NCBI GenBank assembly: GCA_964622715.1
Contig: CAZURR010000003.1
Span: forward strand, 1 to 60,949
Origin: Hyphomicrobium_A sp964622715
GTDB taxonomy: Bacteria > Pseudomonadota > Alphaproteobacteria > Rhizobiales > Hyphomicrobiaceae
Direction of reading: 5' to 3'
DNA length: 60,949 nucleotides
The notes under the pieces were generated by a model, which was given only the letters and a program-made list of their open reading frames with translations, made no database searches and had not been told where the DNA came from. Positions 60,477 through 60,949 of this stretch are shown here, in pieces. The translations under genes and the position numbers were made by a program. Position 1 is the stretch's first letter; the number at the start of each line of letters is the position of its first letter.

Positions 60477-60735
60477 TGCCACAGGGTGCTGCTTGCCCAT
60501 TGGGCTTCTCGTTGGGAAGCGGTCCAAGATAGGTCAATTGCACCTCCACCGAGGCGCCGCTTACATTGACCACTGTCGCCATCTTAGGTGCTGTCTGTTC
60601 TAATGTACCGACGATATCCAGGGTGGCGCCGGTGGGGCCAGCGCAAAATCTCGTCACGAGGACACCCTCGGGGGGCACGTCGAAGCACAGGTGCACTTTG
60701 TTGAGCCGCTCTTCAGAGTCGTAGTTTGGTCGCAT
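60466..60735 (-). CDS. Small hypothetical protein coupled to rimM
   Basis: This 89-aa protein starts at ATG 60735 with AGGA about 8 bp upstream and overlaps the rimM start by 11 bp. MRPNYDSEERLNKVHLCFDV and LTYLGPLPNEKPNG read as a small beta-rich, acidic cytosolic protein. I do not recognise the family. The overlap suggests coupled translation with rimM and a possible link to ribosome assembly, which is inference from position only. Confidence 0.6.
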   Translation of the reverse strand: MRPNYDSEERLNKVHLCFDVPPEGVLVTRFCAGPTGATLDIVGTLEQTAPKMATVVNVSGASVEVQLTYLGPLPNEKPNGQAAPCGNER

Positions 60736-60770
60736 AGCGATTTCCTGCACCCTCCTGAAGCTCCCTGAAA

Positions 60771-60783
60771 GCCACTAAGTGGC
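60771..60783. promoter_or_regulatory. Short palindrome upstream of the rimM transcript
   Basis: GCCACT-A-AGTGGC is a perfect 13-bp odd palindrome 36 bp upstream of the start of the small gene. It could be an operator. Confidence 0.35.
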
Positions 60784-60897
60784 GAACAATGCTTGATAAT
60801 ATTAGCATCAGCTACGGCACCGCGTTTCAGCACGTTGCTCGAAGTTTCGTCTTTTTAGGCCAATTATAGGCCATTTTTCTTTGGGGAGCGCAGTGAT

Positions 60898-60949
60898 ATG
60901 GCACGACAAACGCGCGGCAACCGTCTGCTGCCGGCAAACATCAGGGCCA
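60898..60949 (+). CDS. Start of a gene cut by the window edge
   Basis: ATG 60898 follows GGGGAG at a suitable distance and opens MARQTRGNRLLPANIRA, a basic N-terminus, before the sequence ends. A direct repeat AGGCCA (60856-60875 region) lies just upstream. Too little remains to name it. Confidence 0.4.
   Translation, partial: MARQTRGNRLLPANIRA

Overview
The window looks like chromosomal core DNA of an alphaproteobacterium in the Hyphomicrobiales (Rhizobiales), possibly Hyphomicrobiaceae. This placement is inferred from gene content and order, not from a phylogeny. The DNA is GC-rich and uses GTG and TTG starts alongside ATG. It carries the order seen around the replication origin in this order: secB, dnaQ, coaE, aroE, maf, ppsR, then divergent hemE, hemJ, rho, then mnmE, mnmG, rsmG, parA, parB, then convergent holA, lptE, leuS. 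I found no tRNA or rRNA genes, insertion sequences, prophage or CRISPR arrays.

Layout. Positions 1-2935 (minus) hold the cytochrome c maturation operon ccmABCD-ccmG, divergent from aconitase acnA (3167-5884). From 6.0 to 17.7 kb come a DUF1223 protein, an M3 metallopeptidase, a likely small-RNA locus (about 9012-9240, minus), DUF2794, a Bax-inhibitor-1 membrane protein, the ybbA/ybbP ABC exporter divergent from tesA, thpR, a quinone oxidoreductase, a TrmH-type methyltransferase and an IalB-like secreted protein. From 17.7 to 25.2 kb are smr, mltA and a Tim44-like gene (minus), fxsA and secB (plus), a 100-N assembly gap that removes the 3' part of dnaQ, and the coaE-aroE-maf-ppsR operon.

The 25200-25622 gap between ppsR and hemE has tandem DnaA-box-like 9-mers, an AT-rich stretch, two GANTC sites and a CtrA-like motif, and it is my candidate for oriC. 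Two perfect 14-bp parS cores (GTTTCACGTGAAAC) lie at 33162 (just after mnmE) and 35537 (inside rsmG), close to parAB. A block of hisE, coaA, a small HTH-like gene and an adenosine/sugar kinase separates parB from holA-lptE-leuS.

From 45 to 61 kb are yggS, an unrecognised 300-aa protein, a divergent Amt transporter, a DapC-like aminotransferase, ftsK, lolA, a probable sRNA with C-rich loops (about 53300-53444), a cyclic-nucleotide-binding protein, cenR, a YkuD transpeptidase, glnK-amtB with a sigma-54-type promoter, tesB, a UbiH-family hydroxylase, rimM and a small coupled gene.

Most genes serve chromosome replication and segregation, envelope assembly, heme and cytochrome biogenesis, tRNA modification and nitrogen control. 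No defence or mobile system is visible. The least explained parts are the two candidate small RNAs, the unknown reading frame with an embedded parS between mnmE and mnmG, the unknown protein beside the divergent Amt, and the hairpin next to the acnA start.
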